Position numbers and translations under genes: made by a program. The notes under the pieces were generated by a model. That model ran no database searches. It was given only the letters and a program-made list of their open reading frames with translations, and was not told the DNA's origin. A stretch of 64,000 bases of DNA from Palsa-504 sp963844625 (lineage in GTDB: Bacteria; Actinomycetota; Actinomycetes; Streptosporangiales; Streptosporangiaceae): the NCBI GenBank assembly GCA_963844625.1, contig CAWJPF010000024.1, positions 248,001-312,000 of the forward strand, read 5' to 3'. Below, piece by piece: positions 8,417 through 17,245 of this stretch (position 1 is its first letter; the number at the start of each line of letters is the position of its first letter).

Positions 8417-9736
8417 CTAACGCGGTGCCTGCCTGGCGCTTGGGACAATCTGCGTCAGCGACATGTGAGCGGCGGCTAGCTGAGTCTTGTTACGCCCGGT
8501 CTGCTTGGCGTAGTACAGGGCAGCGTCGGCGGCGGCCAGCAGATCAGTCAGTTCGCCTCCAGCCGCGTCGAGCGCGGCCACGCCGACCGAGACGGTCAGC
8601 CTGACGCACACGCCCGATCGGCCGTCGTCGATGGGGACGGACATCCCGGCGATATGCGTGCGCAACCGCTCCGCGATGCTCAGCGCACTGCCCTCGTCCG
8701 CCTGGGGCAGCAGGACGACGAACTCCTCACCGCCGAACCGGCCGGCCACGTCGTAGTCGCGCACTTGCTCGCGCAGCGCGGCCCCCAGCGCACGCAGCAC
8801 CATGTCCCCGACCAGGTGACCGTGGGTGTCGTTGACGGCCTTGAAGTGGTCGATGTCGATCAGGGCCACCGACAGCGGGCTGCGGGTCCTGATGGCCCGG
8901 GAGATCTCCACCGCCGCCTCGCTCTCCCAGGTGCCCGCGTTGAGCAGCCCGGTCTTGGCGTCGATCCTGGACCTGGCGAGCAGCTGCGCGTGCATCATGA
9001 ACCGCCTGGCCAGCAGAACGGTGGGGACGCCGACCACCGCTAGCACCGGGTTGACGGCCACCACCACGGTGATCACGATGCCGAGGTCGATCTGGGCGAA
9101 GTCGGCCTGCAGCGCCTCCCGGTTCAGTTCCAGGTCAGCCAGGCGCGCCGTGGGATCAGACAGCTTCACCGCGCTGACCAGGAGGATATGGTGCCCCAGC
9201 CAGCCCACGATCTCGCAGGCGGCGACGGCCATGGTCCAGGTGAGGGCGTGCACGCCGCCGCCGATCACGGGGCCGGCGAACGACGCGGGGATAGCGTGGA
9301 AGACGAGCGAGGCCGCGCCGTACCCCAGGCCGATCGCCGCGCTGGTAAAGACCCGGCGGTAGACGACGCCGCGGTGCACGCGCCACTGAGTGAGCATCAG
9401 CAGCGGGATGGGCGCCACCATAGCGTAGAAGGGCGGCAGCAGGATCGCCACCGGCAGAACCCATACCGTGAGGAAGTCCCGCACCATCGCGCCCTGCCCG
9501 TAGGCGATCCGGGGGGTCGCCGCGACTGAGATCATGCCGCAGCCAAGCAGCAGCAAGAACTTCAGCAGGTCGCTGATGTGCCATGACGTCTGCGCGGCCG
9601 CCACGCCGATAGCCGCGAGCGCGACCGCGGGGACGATGCCGACGTAGACCCGCAGCAACACAGGTAGCCGCCACCAGGCCCAATCCCGGACAACTGTGCC
9701 CGCGAGCAGGCGGCGTGTGACGGACGAGGCTCGCAT
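8417..9736 (-). CDS. Membrane diguanylate cyclase (GGDEF), copy 1
   Basis: The 439-residue protein has about six N-terminal membrane helices (residues 20-215), a short linker and a GGDEF domain (about 260-425). The active site reads GGEEF and the product-inhibition site RDYD lies five residues upstream, so it should make c-di-GMP from two GTP and be feedback-inhibited. The membrane part is a sensor of unknown ligand. The start at 9736 is chosen because the paralogue at 12504-13790 begins at the equivalent codon (MRASSVTRR against MEASSVTRG). The two copies are similar throughout, including their upstream regions, so this is a module duplication. Confidence 0.92.
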   Translation of the reverse strand: MRASSVTRRLLAGTVVRDWAWWRLPVLLRVYVGIVPAVALAAIGVAAAQTSWHISDLLKFLLLLGCGMISVAATPRIAYGQGAMVRDFLTVWVLPVAILLPPFYAMVAPIPLLMLTQWRVHRGVVYRRVFTSAAIGLGYGAASLVFHAIPASFAGPVIGGGVHALTWTMAVAACEIVGWLGHHILLVSAVKLSDPTARLADLELNREALQADFAQIDLGIVITVVVAVNPVLAVVGVPTVLLARRFMMHAQLLARSRIDAKTGLLNAGTWESEAAVEISRAIRTRSPLSVALIDIDHFKAVNDTHGHLVGDMVLRALGAALREQVRDYDVAGRFGGEEFVVLLPQADEGSALSIAERLRTHIAGMSVPIDDGRSGVCVRLTVSVGVAALDAAGGELTDLLAAADAALYYAKQTGRNKTQLAAAHMSLTQIVPSARQAPR

Positions 9737-9890
9737 GCTCCACCGTTCCGGCTGATATGTAACGAGTCTGAATATTAGTCGAAATCTCACCGTAAAGGAC
9801 TAGTACCGCATAGCTACCTTAACTCATCTATGCCCATTTCGTTAACCATTACAAGAGATTTACGCACAGCACGCCACAAGGAGGAGCTAA
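9737..9890. promoter_or_regulatory. Conserved divergent upstream region, copy 1
   Basis: This 154-bp spacer between the cyclase start and a short ORF shares several blocks with 13791-13942: GCTCCACCGTTCCGG beside the cyclase start, CACCGTAAAGGACTAG, ATAGCTACCTTAAC, and ACAGCACGCCA running into the ribosome-binding site GGAGCTAA. The region is AT-rich for this genome and presumably holds promoters for both directions. Block conservation between copies points to shared regulation or recent duplication. Confidence 0.6.
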
Positions 9891-10103
9891 ATGGTGACTG
9901 AGAAGCCGCGATTACACGGCGTGCTTACACTGAAAGGCTGTCGTTCAACGGCACCCGGGTGTGTGAGAGGAGGGGCTGGACATGCTGACTACCTGGGGCT
10001 GAGCTCAATTAATAGCGACGTAGAGATCATCGGGGAACTCGCCAAGTCCCAATCCGCGCCAGGTTCCGAGAACCTAGCCGATCTTGTCGCGAGCGTGCGC
10101 TGA
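9891..10103 (+). CDS. Short ORF divergent from diguanylate cyclase, copy 1
   Basis: A 70-residue frame begins MVTEKPRLHGVL, preceded by AAGGAGGAGCTAA, one of the strongest ribosome-binding sites in the window. The second cyclase copy has a matching short ORF at 13943 with the related start MVIDEPRLPGVL. After about 12 residues the two peptides diverge. No domain, signal peptide or helix is recognised. It could be a small regulator, a leader peptide, or the decayed start of a larger duplicated gene. Confidence 0.45.
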   Translation: MVTEKPRLHGVLTLKGCRSTAPGCVRGGAGHADYLGLSSINSDVEIIGELAKSQSAPGSENLADLVASVR

Positions 10104-10177
10104 GGCGGTAAAAGGGTCCATGCGAAGCCCACGGAGCGACGCCGTTAGGCGGCGCGGGGAAATGGCGGCCAGCAACA

Positions 10178-10224
10178 CGACGTCCCGCGGCGGGCGCCGG
10201 TCTGGAGCCGGCCGAGGGACGTCG
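10178..10224. terminator. Hairpin downstream of glmS
   Basis: CGACGTCCC (10178-10186) pairs perfectly with GGGACGTCG (10216-10224), and further GC-rich pairing is possible inside. It sits between the short ORF and the 3' end of glmS and could terminate both. Confidence 0.5.
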
Positions 10225-10252
10225 GGTCGTTCGTGAGCTGCGCTAGGCGCGG

Positions 10253-12100
10253 CTACTCGACGGTCACGCTCTTGGCCAGGTTACGGGGCTTGTCGATGTC
10301 CCGGCCGAGCTTGGCCGCGACATGGTAGGCCAGCAGTTGCAGCGGGACGTTCAGCAGCAGCGGTTCAAGCTCCGGTTCGGCGCGGGGGATGCGGATGACC
10401 GCGTCGGCCAGGCCCGCGGGCAGGTCGGCGCTTGTGACCGCGATGACCGGGCCGCCACGGGCCTTGATCTGCTCGATCGTGGAGATGTTCTTGGTCAGCA
10501 GCTCGTCCGCGGGAACGACCACCACGCTCGGCATGGTCTGGTTAATCAGCGCGAGCGGGCCGTGCTTGAGCTCGGCGGCCTGGTAGGCCTCGGCGTGGAC
10601 GTAGGAGACTTCCTTCAGCTTCTGCGCGCCCTCGCGCGCCACCGGCCAGCCCCGGACGCGGCCGATGAAGAACATGTGCTCAGCGGCGGCGAAGCGGCGC
10701 GCGGTCTCGGCGATCTGCTCCTCCTCGGCCAGGATCTTCTCGATCTGGGCCGGTAGCGCGCGCAGGCCGGCCACGATCCGCTGGCCAGAGGCCGAGGACA
10801 GGTCGCGCACCCGGCCGAGCAGCAGGGCGAGCATGGCAAACGAAGCCGCCATGTTGGTCAGCGCCTTGGTGGACGCGACCGCGATCTCCGGGCCGGCGTG
10901 CAGGAAGATACCGCTGCCGCACTCGCGGCCGATCGCGCTGCCCACCACGTTGACCGCGCCGATGACCTGGCCGCCCTTGCGGCGCAGCTCCTGAACCGCC
11001 ATCAGCGTGTCCAGGGTCTCACCGGACTGGCTGACCGCCACGTAGAGCGTGTCGGGGTCTACCACCGGGTTGCGGTACCTGAACTCCGAGGCCGGCTCGG
11101 CGTCGGAGGGGATGCGGGCCAGCTCCTCGGTCAGCACCGCGCCCATCTGGCCGGCGTAGTAGGCCGAGCCGCAGCCGAGGAACTTCACCTGCCTGATGGA
11201 TCTCAGCTGGCGCGCGTCCAGGCTGATCCCGCCCAGCTTCGCCGTGGCGAACCGGTCATTGAGCCGGCCGCGCAGGGCCCGGCGCAGTGCCTCAGGCTGC
11301 TCATGGATCTCCTTGCGCATGAAATCCTCGAACGTGCCTAGCTCGTAGTCGCCGGCTTCGGCCTCCACGGTGGTGGGCACCTTGCCGGCGTCCGTGCCGC
11401 TGCGGTCCCTCTCATCCAGCGACGACGTGCGGTAGTCGGCGGCGTGCACCGTGGCGACTTCGGCGTCGTCCAGGTAGACGACCTGCTTGGTGTAGCGCAC
11501 GAGCGCGGCCACATCGGAGGCGACGAACATCTCGGACTCGCCGATGCCCAGCACGATGGGGCTGCCGTTGCGGGCCACCACGAGCTCGTCCGGGTGCCTG
11601 ACGTCGAGTACCACCAGGCCGTACGTGCCTTCCACGCGGCGCAGCACCCGGCGGACGGCTTCTTCAAGGCTCGCCGGGCCGGCGGTGTCGTCCACCTCGG
11701 CGGCGATCAGGTGGGCCAGCGCCTCGGTATCGGTGTCGCTAACCAGCGTGACGCCACGGGCCGTCAGGGCGTCCCTGAGCTGCTCGGCGTTCTCGATGAT
11801 GCCGTTGTGGACGACGGCGATCCGGCCCTGGGTGTCGGTATGCGGATGGGCGTTGACGTCGTTCGGCTCACCGTGGGTGGCCCATCTGGTGTGCCCGATG
11901 CCGACCGTCGCCTTGGTCCGGTCGCTGACCCTTTCCCTGAGGTCCTGGACGCGGCCCGCGGTCTTGGTGACCTGCAGCTTGTTTCTGTGGATGACCGCGA
12001 GACCGGCCGAGTCGTAGCCCCGGTACTCCAGGCTCCGCAGGCCCTCGAGCAGGACAGGGACCGCGTCCCTGCGGCCGATATACCCCACGATTCCGCACAC
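10253..12100 (-). CDS. glmS: Glutamine--fructose-6-phosphate aminotransferase (isomerizing)
   Basis: The 615-residue protein begins MCGIVGYIGRR, with the catalytic Cys2 of the class II glutamine amidotransferase domain (about 1-225), followed by two SIS sugar-isomerase domains (about 290-430 and 460-605) and the usual C-terminal DKPRNLAKSVTVE. It converts fructose-6-phosphate and glutamine to glucosamine-6-phosphate, the first step toward UDP-GlcNAc for the cell wall. Full length and intact. It lies 38 bases after a small gene on the same strand and is flanked by two diguanylate cyclase modules. Confidence 0.98.
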   Translation of the reverse strand: MCGIVGYIGRRDAVPVLLEGLRSLEYRGYDSAGLAVIHRNKLQVTKTAGRVQDLRERVSDRTKATVGIGHTRWATHGEPNDVNAHPHTDTQGRIAVVHNGIIENAEQLRDALTARGVTLVSDTDTEALAHLIAAEVDDTAGPASLEEAVRRVLRRVEGTYGLVVLDVRHPDELVVARNGSPIVLGIGESEMFVASDVAALVRYTKQVVYLDDAEVATVHAADYRTSSLDERDRSGTDAGKVPTTVEAEAGDYELGTFEDFMRKEIHEQPEALRRALRGRLNDRFATAKLGGISLDARQLRSIRQVKFLGCGSAYYAGQMGAVLTEELARIPSDAEPASEFRYRNPVVDPDTLYVAVSQSGETLDTLMAVQELRRKGGQVIGAVNVVGSAIGRECGSGIFLHAGPEIAVASTKALTNMAASFAMLALLLGRVRDLSSASGQRIVAGLRALPAQIEKILAEEEQIAETARRFAAAEHMFFIGRVRGWPVAREGAQKLKEVSYVHAEAYQAAELKHGPLALINQTMPSVVVVPADELLTKNISTIEQIKARGGPVIAVTSADLPAGLADAVIRIPRAEPELEPLLLNVPLQLLAYHVAAKLGRDIDKPRNLAKSVTVE

Positions 12101-12138
12101 GTAAAGCTCTCCTTCGCGGTTGGCTTCTCTCTTCTGCG

Positions 12139-12414
12139 CTACCCGTAGACGATGCGCCGGAGCTGGCGCTCCGAAAGCCCGGGCGCCGCGAACCTGCGCT
12201 GCCCGAGCTCGGCCGCGATCACTGGCCAGATCTCATCGTTCTTGCGCTGACGTTGCTGCAGTTCGGCATGGCGCCTGCGGACGAACTCCTCGACGGTCTC
12301 GTTGAAGTACGTCGCGATGTCGGCGATGACCCGGACCGCGGTGGGCTGCGGCAGACCCGTGGAGGCCGCCAGGTAGCCCGCGAGGTCCTGCAGGAAAGGG
12401 CCCGGGTCCGGCAT
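12139..12414 (-). CDS. Small hypothetical protein upstream of glmS
   Basis: This 91-residue, charged, probably all-helical protein (MPDPGPFLQDLAGYLAAS at the start; VEEFVRRRHAELQQRQRKND in the middle) has no recognised domain, signal peptide or membrane helix. It ends 38 bases before glmS on the same strand, so the two are likely co-transcribed. Codon use matches a real gene. I do not recognise the family. Confidence 0.65.
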   Translation of the reverse strand: MPDPGPFLQDLAGYLAASTGLPQPTAVRVIADIATYFNETVEEFVRRRHAELQQRQRKNDEIWPVIAAELGQRRFAAPGLSERQLRRIVYG

Positions 12415-12429
12415 GGATAATTCTTACTA

Positions 12430-12473
12430 CCTTGCGGCACTTAAGGCAAGGATCCTGCCCGATTCCGGGCAGG
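12430..12473. terminator. Two hairpins after diguanylate cyclase copy 2
   Basis: CCTGCCCG (12454-12461) pairs with CGGGCAGG (12466-12473) around a 4-base loop, and CCTTGC (12430-12435) with GCAAGG (12446-12451). Reading leftward they follow the end of the cyclase gene at 12504, and they precede the small gene starting at 12414. Confidence 0.55.
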
Positions 12474-12503
12474 AAGCGTCCGATTTTCGTGATTTGAGGG
12501 CGA

Positions 12504-13790
12504 TTAGGCCCGTGCGCTCGCGGTTACCACGTGAGTACGGTTACGGCCGGCTTCCTTGGCGTGGTACAGCGCCGCGTCGGCGGCGGCCATCATCTCGGTG
12601 AGCTCGCGGCTGGCCCCGTCCAGGGCGGCGACGCCGACCGAGATGGTCAGCCTGACGCACGGTCCTGACGGGTGGGCGTCGTCGATGGGGATGGACAGCG
12701 CGGCGACGTGCCTGCGGAGCCGCTCGGCGACGCTGAGCGCGTCCGCCTCCCGGGCGTGCGGCAGCAGGACCACGAATTCCTCCCCGCCGAACCGCCCGGC
12801 GAGATCGTAGCTGCGGAGCTGGCTCCGCAGCTCATCGGTAACCGCGCGCAGCGCCTTGTCGCCCACCAGGTGACCGTAGGTGTCGTTGACCACCTTGAAG
12901 TGATCGATGTCGACCAGCGCGAGCGCCAGCGGGCTGTCCGTCCGGATAGCGCGAGCGACCTCCGTCGTGGCCTCGCGCTCCCAGGTGGAGGCGTTGAGCA
13001 GTCCCGTCTTGGTGTCGATCCTGGACTGGGCGAGCAACTGCGCGTGCATCATGAACCGCCGGGCTAGCAGCACCGTCGGGACCGCGAAAACAGCGAGCAC
13101 CGGGTTGATGGCCACGACCACGGTGATCAGGATGCCGAGGTCGAATTCGGCGAAGTCAGCCTGCAGTGCCTCGCGGCTGAGCTCCTGGTCGGCCAGCCGG
13201 ACGGTGGGATCAGAGAGCTTTACCGCCGCCATGATCAGGGCGTTATGGCCCCTCCCGCCCACGATTTCACACACCGCGACGGCAACGCACCAGGTCAGCG
13301 CGTGCAGGCCAGTACCAATCGCGGGGCCCGCAAAGGAGTCGGGAAAGGCGCGGAAGGTGAGCGACGCGGCGCCGTAGCACAGGCCCATCGCGGCGGCGGT
13401 AAACACTCTCCGGTAGACGACGCCCCGGTGCACCCGCCACTGCGTGAGCACGTACAGCGGAAGGGGCGTCACCATCGCGTAAACAGGCGGAAGCAAGATC
13501 GCTATCGGCAGCACCCACACGGTGACGAAATCCCGCACCAGGGCGCCCTGCGAGTAGGCGATCCGCGGCGTGGCCGCGACCGAGACCAGCCCGCAACCGA
13601 GCAGCAGGACGAACTTCACCAGATCCGCGGCCTGCCACGACGTCTGCGACGCGGCATAGGCGGTGAGCCCGACCGCGATCAGGGGGATGGCGCCGACATA
13701 GATCCGGAGCAGCCAGGGAAGCTGCCACCAGGCCCAGTCCCAGAAGGCTACGCGTGCTTGCAGGCCACGCGTGACGGACGAGGCTTCCAT
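12504..13790 (-). CDS. Membrane diguanylate cyclase (GGDEF), copy 2
   Basis: This 428-residue paralogue of the protein at 8417-9736 has the same plan: about six N-terminal membrane helices and a C-terminal GGDEF domain with active-site GGEEF and an intact inhibition site RSYD. Both domains align end to end with copy 1, including GLLNASTWE against GLLNAGTWE. It should be an active c-di-GMP synthase with a membrane sensor. Duplication followed by divergence is the simplest explanation; glmS and its small partner lie between the copies. Confidence 0.92.
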   Translation of the reverse strand: MEASSVTRGLQARVAFWDWAWWQLPWLLRIYVGAIPLIAVGLTAYAASQTSWQAADLVKFVLLLGCGLVSVAATPRIAYSQGALVRDFVTVWVLPIAILLPPVYAMVTPLPLYVLTQWRVHRGVVYRRVFTAAAMGLCYGAASLTFRAFPDSFAGPAIGTGLHALTWCVAVAVCEIVGGRGHNALIMAAVKLSDPTVRLADQELSREALQADFAEFDLGILITVVVAINPVLAVFAVPTVLLARRFMMHAQLLAQSRIDTKTGLLNASTWEREATTEVARAIRTDSPLALALVDIDHFKVVNDTYGHLVGDKALRAVTDELRSQLRSYDLAGRFGGEEFVVLLPHAREADALSVAERLRRHVAALSIPIDDAHPSGPCVRLTISVGVAALDGASRELTEMMAAADAALYHAKEAGRNRTHVVTASARA

Positions 13791-13942
13791 GCTCCACCGT
13801 TCCGGATGGGACTCGACAGACTCCTGTCTAGCCGGCAGCTCACCGTAAAGGACTAGCTCCGTATAGCTACCTTAACCCAACTTGGCCATCTTGGGCACTA
13901 TTGCCTGGGATTCACCTACAGCACGCCATAAAGAGGAGCTAA
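13791..13942. promoter_or_regulatory. Conserved divergent upstream region, copy 2
   Basis: This 152-bp spacer matches 9737-9890 in block order and spacing: GCTCCACCGTTCCGG, CACCGTAAAGGACTAG, ATAGCTACCTTAAC and CAGCACGCCATAAAGAGGAG. The middle parts have diverged, which suggests that the conserved blocks are functional promoter or operator elements. Confidence 0.6.
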
Positions 13943-14116
13943 ATGGTGATTGACGAGCCACGATTACCCGGCGTGCTTTCGCCGGGGAGCCTTTTCGCAC
14001 GGCTAGAGTTCGCGGCCGGAAGGGGGCAGACCATGCGCGTCGCCTTGGGGCTGAGTAGCGCGCCATGTCCAGCACGATCGGAGAGGAATTCGCAAATGCG
14101 CGACACGTGGACTTGA
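13943..14116 (+). CDS. Short ORF divergent from diguanylate cyclase, copy 2
   Basis: A 57-residue frame begins MVIDEPRLPGVLSPGS behind AAAGAGGAGCTAA and ends at TGA 14114-14116. Its first 12 codons are homologous to the short ORF at 9891; the rest is not. It ends 19 bases before the 3' end of the convergent MFS gene. No domain is recognised. The shared N-terminus and strong ribosome-binding site argue for translation, but the diverging C-termini argue against a conserved function. Confidence 0.4.
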   Translation: MVIDEPRLPGVLSPGSLFARLEFAAGRGQTMRVALGLSSAPCPARSERNSQMRDTWT

Positions 14117-14135
14117 GCGGAGACTGCCGTCGCCG

Positions 14136-15473
14136 CTACGAAGACCCGCGCAGCGGCACCGAGCCTCTGGAGGCGGTGTGACCGGGCCTCCGGCCCGCCG
14201 CATGACGCCCGCCGGGTGGTGACAACTGCCGCCACCGCAGCGTCAGCGCAACAGCGACAACCGCGCCAACCCCGCCCCATATGGCGATCACTACCGCCGG
14301 GGCCATGAATTCCGCCACGGCACCGGCCGCGACAAAAGCGGCTCCCTGACCAACGATTACTCCCATGTTGGCGATGCCGAAGGCTTGAGCCCGCCGTTCG
14401 TTCGGCACCCTGAAGACGAAGGCGGTGTTGGCCGCAATCTGGTAGATACCGAATCCGGCCGACAGCGAAAAGACCAGCAGCGAGACGGCAAGACCCGGGC
14501 GCAGGGCCGTCAGGACCAGGGTCGCGCAGGTAAGCACGGCCAGCGGCCCCATCAGGTCGATTCGCCGGCGCGGGCGAACGAAACGGGTGAACAGGGGCAT
14601 GACGATCGCCGTGCTGAACGCCGTGGACGCCAGCACCAGGCCGGTCGCGATGGACCCGCCGCCGAGTTTTGCCGCATACGGGGCGGCGATTCCCTCGGGC
14701 ACGGTGTAGAAGACCACCAGCCAGCCGAACAGCACCAGGGTGCGTAGCGCCCGGTCGCCGAAGACCAGCGCGAAGCCGTCCCGCGTCCGGGCCCACTGCG
14801 ACACCCGGGCGGTTTCCGGCTGGGCGACGGCCGGCCTGGCCCGGGTGCCCAGCAGGATTAACAAGCCGGAAAGCACGAACGTACCGGCGTCGATGGCGAG
14901 CGCGGGCCGCGCGTGAATCAGTGCGACCGCCACTCCCGCACCGGCCGCACCCACTACCTGGCCCGCCAGGAAGGTCGTCTGGATCACCGCCGTGCCCAGG
15001 GGGTAGAGCTCACCGGGCAAGATATCGGGGGTAATGGACGCCCGGGCTGACTCAAACGGGGGCGCGAACATGGTGGTCGCGAACAGCAGTGCGACCAGGG
15101 CCAGGAGCGGCACGTGCGGTATCACCATGGCCGCGACCAGGACGGCACGGACCAGATCGCAGACGACCATCACCGAACGCCGCGGGTAACGGTCAGCCAG
15201 GTCGGCCAGGAACAAGCCGCCGAACACCCACGGCAGGTACCCGCTCGCGTACACCAGGGCGGTGAGCAGCGACAACTGCGTCCGGTCATAAACCAGCAGG
15301 GTCAGGGCCACCAGGGCGAGGCGATCGCCCGCCACGGAAAGGACCTCGGAAAGCCAGAGGGCCCGGAATTCGCGTACCGCGAACACGTCACGGAAAGTGG
15401 CACGCGGCGGCACAGCAGTTGTCGCTGTGACCCTTCTGTCCAGGCCTCGATCTGCGCGGTCCGTCATGATCAC
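14136..15473 (-). CDS. MFS transporter
   Basis: The 445-residue membrane protein has about 12 predicted helices and begins, after a short cytoplasmic tail, with FRALWLSEVLSVAGDRLALVALTLLVYDRT. LADLADRYPRRSVMV fits the conserved loop 2-3 motif. The type resembles drug or macrolide efflux MFS proteins. The start is ATG at 15473 or 15467. The C-terminal 30 residues are Arg/Gly-rich. It is divergent from the PadR gene, which might regulate it. Substrate unknown. Confidence 0.85.
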   Translation of the reverse strand: MIMTDRADRGLDRRVTATTAVPPRATFRDVFAVREFRALWLSEVLSVAGDRLALVALTLLVYDRTQLSLLTALVYASGYLPWVFGGLFLADLADRYPRRSVMVVCDLVRAVLVAAMVIPHVPLLALVALLFATTMFAPPFESARASITPDILPGELYPLGTAVIQTTFLAGQVVGAAGAGVAVALIHARPALAIDAGTFVLSGLLILLGTRARPAVAQPETARVSQWARTRDGFALVFGDRALRTLVLFGWLVVFYTVPEGIAAPYAAKLGGGSIATGLVLASTAFSTAIVMPLFTRFVRPRRRIDLMGPLAVLTCATLVLTALRPGLAVSLLVFSLSAGFGIYQIAANTAFVFRVPNERRAQAFGIANMGVIVGQGAAFVAAGAVAEFMAPAVVIAIWGGVGAVVAVALTLRWRQLSPPGGRHAAGRRPGHTASRGSVPLRGSS

Positions 15474-15583
15474 TCAGTTTCATCATCACCCAGTACAGAC
15501 ATAAATCGCAACAACTAGTGCGGAATCGGTCACACATGGTTCTCGGCTAACTGTGTACCTGACGAGAATGGCCGACGGGCTTG

Positions 15584-15606
15584 ATATGTGTCGTTCGTCG
15601 GCATAT
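15584..15606. promoter_or_regulatory. Candidate PadR operator
   Basis: ATATG (15584-15588) and CATAT (15602-15606) form an inverted repeat with a 13-base spacer, ending ten bases before the likely GTG start of the PadR gene. PadR regulators bind inverted repeats of this kind in their own promoters. It also lies in the divergent MFS promoter region. Confidence 0.45.
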
Positions 15607-15615
15607 ACAAGCTCT

Positions 15616-15948
15616 GTGAGCAAGCAGTCCATGCAGGAGCCGACGTTCCTGATCATGACCGCGCTGGCCGCGGGCGCTCAGCATGGCTACGGGATCATGA
15701 CCGACGTGGCGCGGATCTCCGACGGGCGGGTCAGGCTCCGGGCCGGCACCTTGTACGCGGCGCTGGACCGGCTGAAGGCCGATGGACTGGTGACCAGCGA
15801 CCGGGAAGAAGTCGTGGACGGGCGGCTGCGCCGCTACTACCGCATCACCGACGAAGGGACCCAGCTGCTGACGGCCGAGGTGCGGCGCCTGCGGGCCAAC
15901 GCCGCTGCCGCGGCCCTCCGGCTGGGCCTGGCCGGGGGGACGGCATGA
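15616..15948 (+). CDS. PadR family transcriptional regulator
   Basis: From the GTG at 15616 the protein has 110 residues and a PadR winged helix: the helix EPTFLIMTALAAGAQHGYGI, then LRAGTLYAALDRLKADGLV and the wing EVVDGRLRRYYRIT. An ATG at 15631 is an alternative start. The stop overlaps the ATG of the next gene (ATGA), so the two are translationally coupled. PadR regulators next to a membrane-protein gene usually repress that gene and themselves in response to a small molecule or envelope stress. Confidence 0.9.
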   Translation: MSKQSMQEPTFLIMTALAAGAQHGYGIMTDVARISDGRVRLRAGTLYAALDRLKADGLVTSDREEVVDGRLRRYYRITDEGTQLLTAEVRRLRANAAAAALRLGLAGGTA

Positions 15949-17234
15949 CCGCGAACGACGCCAGGGACAGCCGGCGGGACCGGCACGCGCGGCTGCGCCT
16001 CGAACACCGGCGCCATCGCCTGGAGAGGCGGTATCGGCGGCTGCTGGCCCTCTACCCCAAGGACCACCGGCGCGAGCACGCGGAGGAGATGGTCGGCGTT
16101 CTGCTGGCCGCCGCCGCGCACGGCGCTCAGCCCCCGACGGATGAGCCCCGGACGGCCGAGCCCCGGACGGTCGAGCCCGGGACGGTCGAGCCCGGGACGG
16201 TCGAGCCCCGGACGGTCGAGCCCCGGATGGCGGACCTCGCGGCCCGGGCCCGGTGCAGCGGCCAGCACGCGGCCGACTGCGCCGACCTGGTGGCCGGCGC
16301 GCTCCGGATCCGCGGCCGGATGGCGGTGAACCGGATCCGGCGGGCGCACTGGTTCGCCGTCCCGGTGCGCGACCCGCGCTGGAGCGACGCCCTCGCCGTA
16401 GTGAGCGTGGTCGCACCGCTGCTGCTGCTGGTGGCCGCGCTGGCCGAGTTCGATATCCCGCAGGCCACGGTGAGCGGCATGACCGGGCATCCGTACTGGC
16501 CGCTGGGCAGCGCCGTCTACGTCTCCGACCTGCCCCTGACCGCTGGCGCGCCCGTGGTGGCCATCCTGGCGATGCTGCGGCTGAGACGGGTCGCGGGCAT
16601 CGCCGCGCTGGCCACCGGGACCAGCCAGGGCATCGTCGCGGCAACCTCGGCGTCCGGCGGGAACGCGAGCCCGGCCATCGCGTTCACGGTCCTGCTCGCC
16701 GGCACGGCCGCGGCGGCGCTGCTGCTCTCGCCGGGGCCCGGCCGCGGGCTGGCGCTGCTGAGGTGGTGGGGGGCCGCGCTCGTCGGCACGGGCGCGCTGA
16801 TCCTGGGCGGGTTCAGCGTAGGCAGCAACGTGTGGTTCGGGTACGCCCCGCTGTCGCCGGCCGGATTGACCGCCTTCCGCAGCGAGGTAGCCGGACTGCC
16901 CGGCGACCTGCTGATCGCCGTCGTCCTGGTCGCGGTCGCATCGGCTTGCCTGCGCACCGCCGTCAGCCGCCGGGTGCTCGCGCTGCTCGCCATCCCGGTC
17001 ATCCCCTACGCGATCTTGTGGCAGGAGAAGCTGGCCGGCGATCTCGTCGGCCCGTTCGGCGGCGGCCCGGCCGTCATCCCGTCCTCGGCCGTCCTGCTCT
17101 ACCTGCCGCCGCTGCTCCTGGCGGGCCTCATCGTCGCGGGGACCAGGCTCGCCCGCCGCCGGGCCAGCGGGCGGGCCCGCCAGGTCAGGTCCCCGGGCTC
17201 GTCCGCGGGACCGCCGGGAGCCGTGCGCGCCTAG
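15945..17234 (+). CDS. PadR-coupled multi-helix membrane protein
   Basis: The 429-residue protein has an Arg-rich N-terminus with RRLLALYPKDHRREHAEEM, a disordered repeat segment (residues 64-95, repeating EPRTV/EPGTV) and about eight membrane helices (about 145-410). The LYP-R-HAEE motif also occurs in the PadR-linked protein at 62836-63318 and resembles the prefix region of PadR-associated permeases. The start overlaps the PadR stop. Function unknown; it is probably controlled by that PadR protein. Confidence 0.8.
   Translation: MTANDARDSRRDRHARLRLEHRRHRLERRYRRLLALYPKDHRREHAEEMVGVLLAAAAHGAQPPTDEPRTAEPRTVEPGTVEPGTVEPRTVEPRMADLAARARCSGQHAADCADLVAGALRIRGRMAVNRIRRAHWFAVPVRDPRWSDALAVVSVVAPLLLLVAALAEFDIPQATVSGMTGHPYWPLGSAVYVSDLPLTAGAPVVAILAMLRLRRVAGIAALATGTSQGIVAATSASGGNASPAIAFTVLLAGTAAAALLLSPGPGRGLALLRWWGAALVGTGALILGGFSVGSNVWFGYAPLSPAGLTAFRSEVAGLPGDLLIAVVLVAVASACLRTAVSRRVLALLAIPVIPYAILWQEKLAGDLVGPFGGGPAVIPSSAVLLYLPPLLLAGLIVAGTRLARRRASGRARQVRSPGSSAGPPGAVRA
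16136..16225 (+). repeat. 15-bp tandem repeat inside a coding region, 6 units
   Basis: Six units start with GACGG and follow the pattern GACGGTCGAGCCCCG at 16136, 16151, 16166, 16181, 16196 and 16211. The period is a multiple of three, so it encodes a repeating Thr-x-Glu-Pro-x pentapeptide without breaking the frame. Confidence 0.9.
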
Positions 17235-17245
17235 AACCTCCGATC

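Noticed and set aside
9737..9890. c-di-GMP riboswitch in the cyclase spacer
   Set aside because: I could not find the conserved core of GEMM-type riboswitches; block conservation is better explained by promoters or operators.
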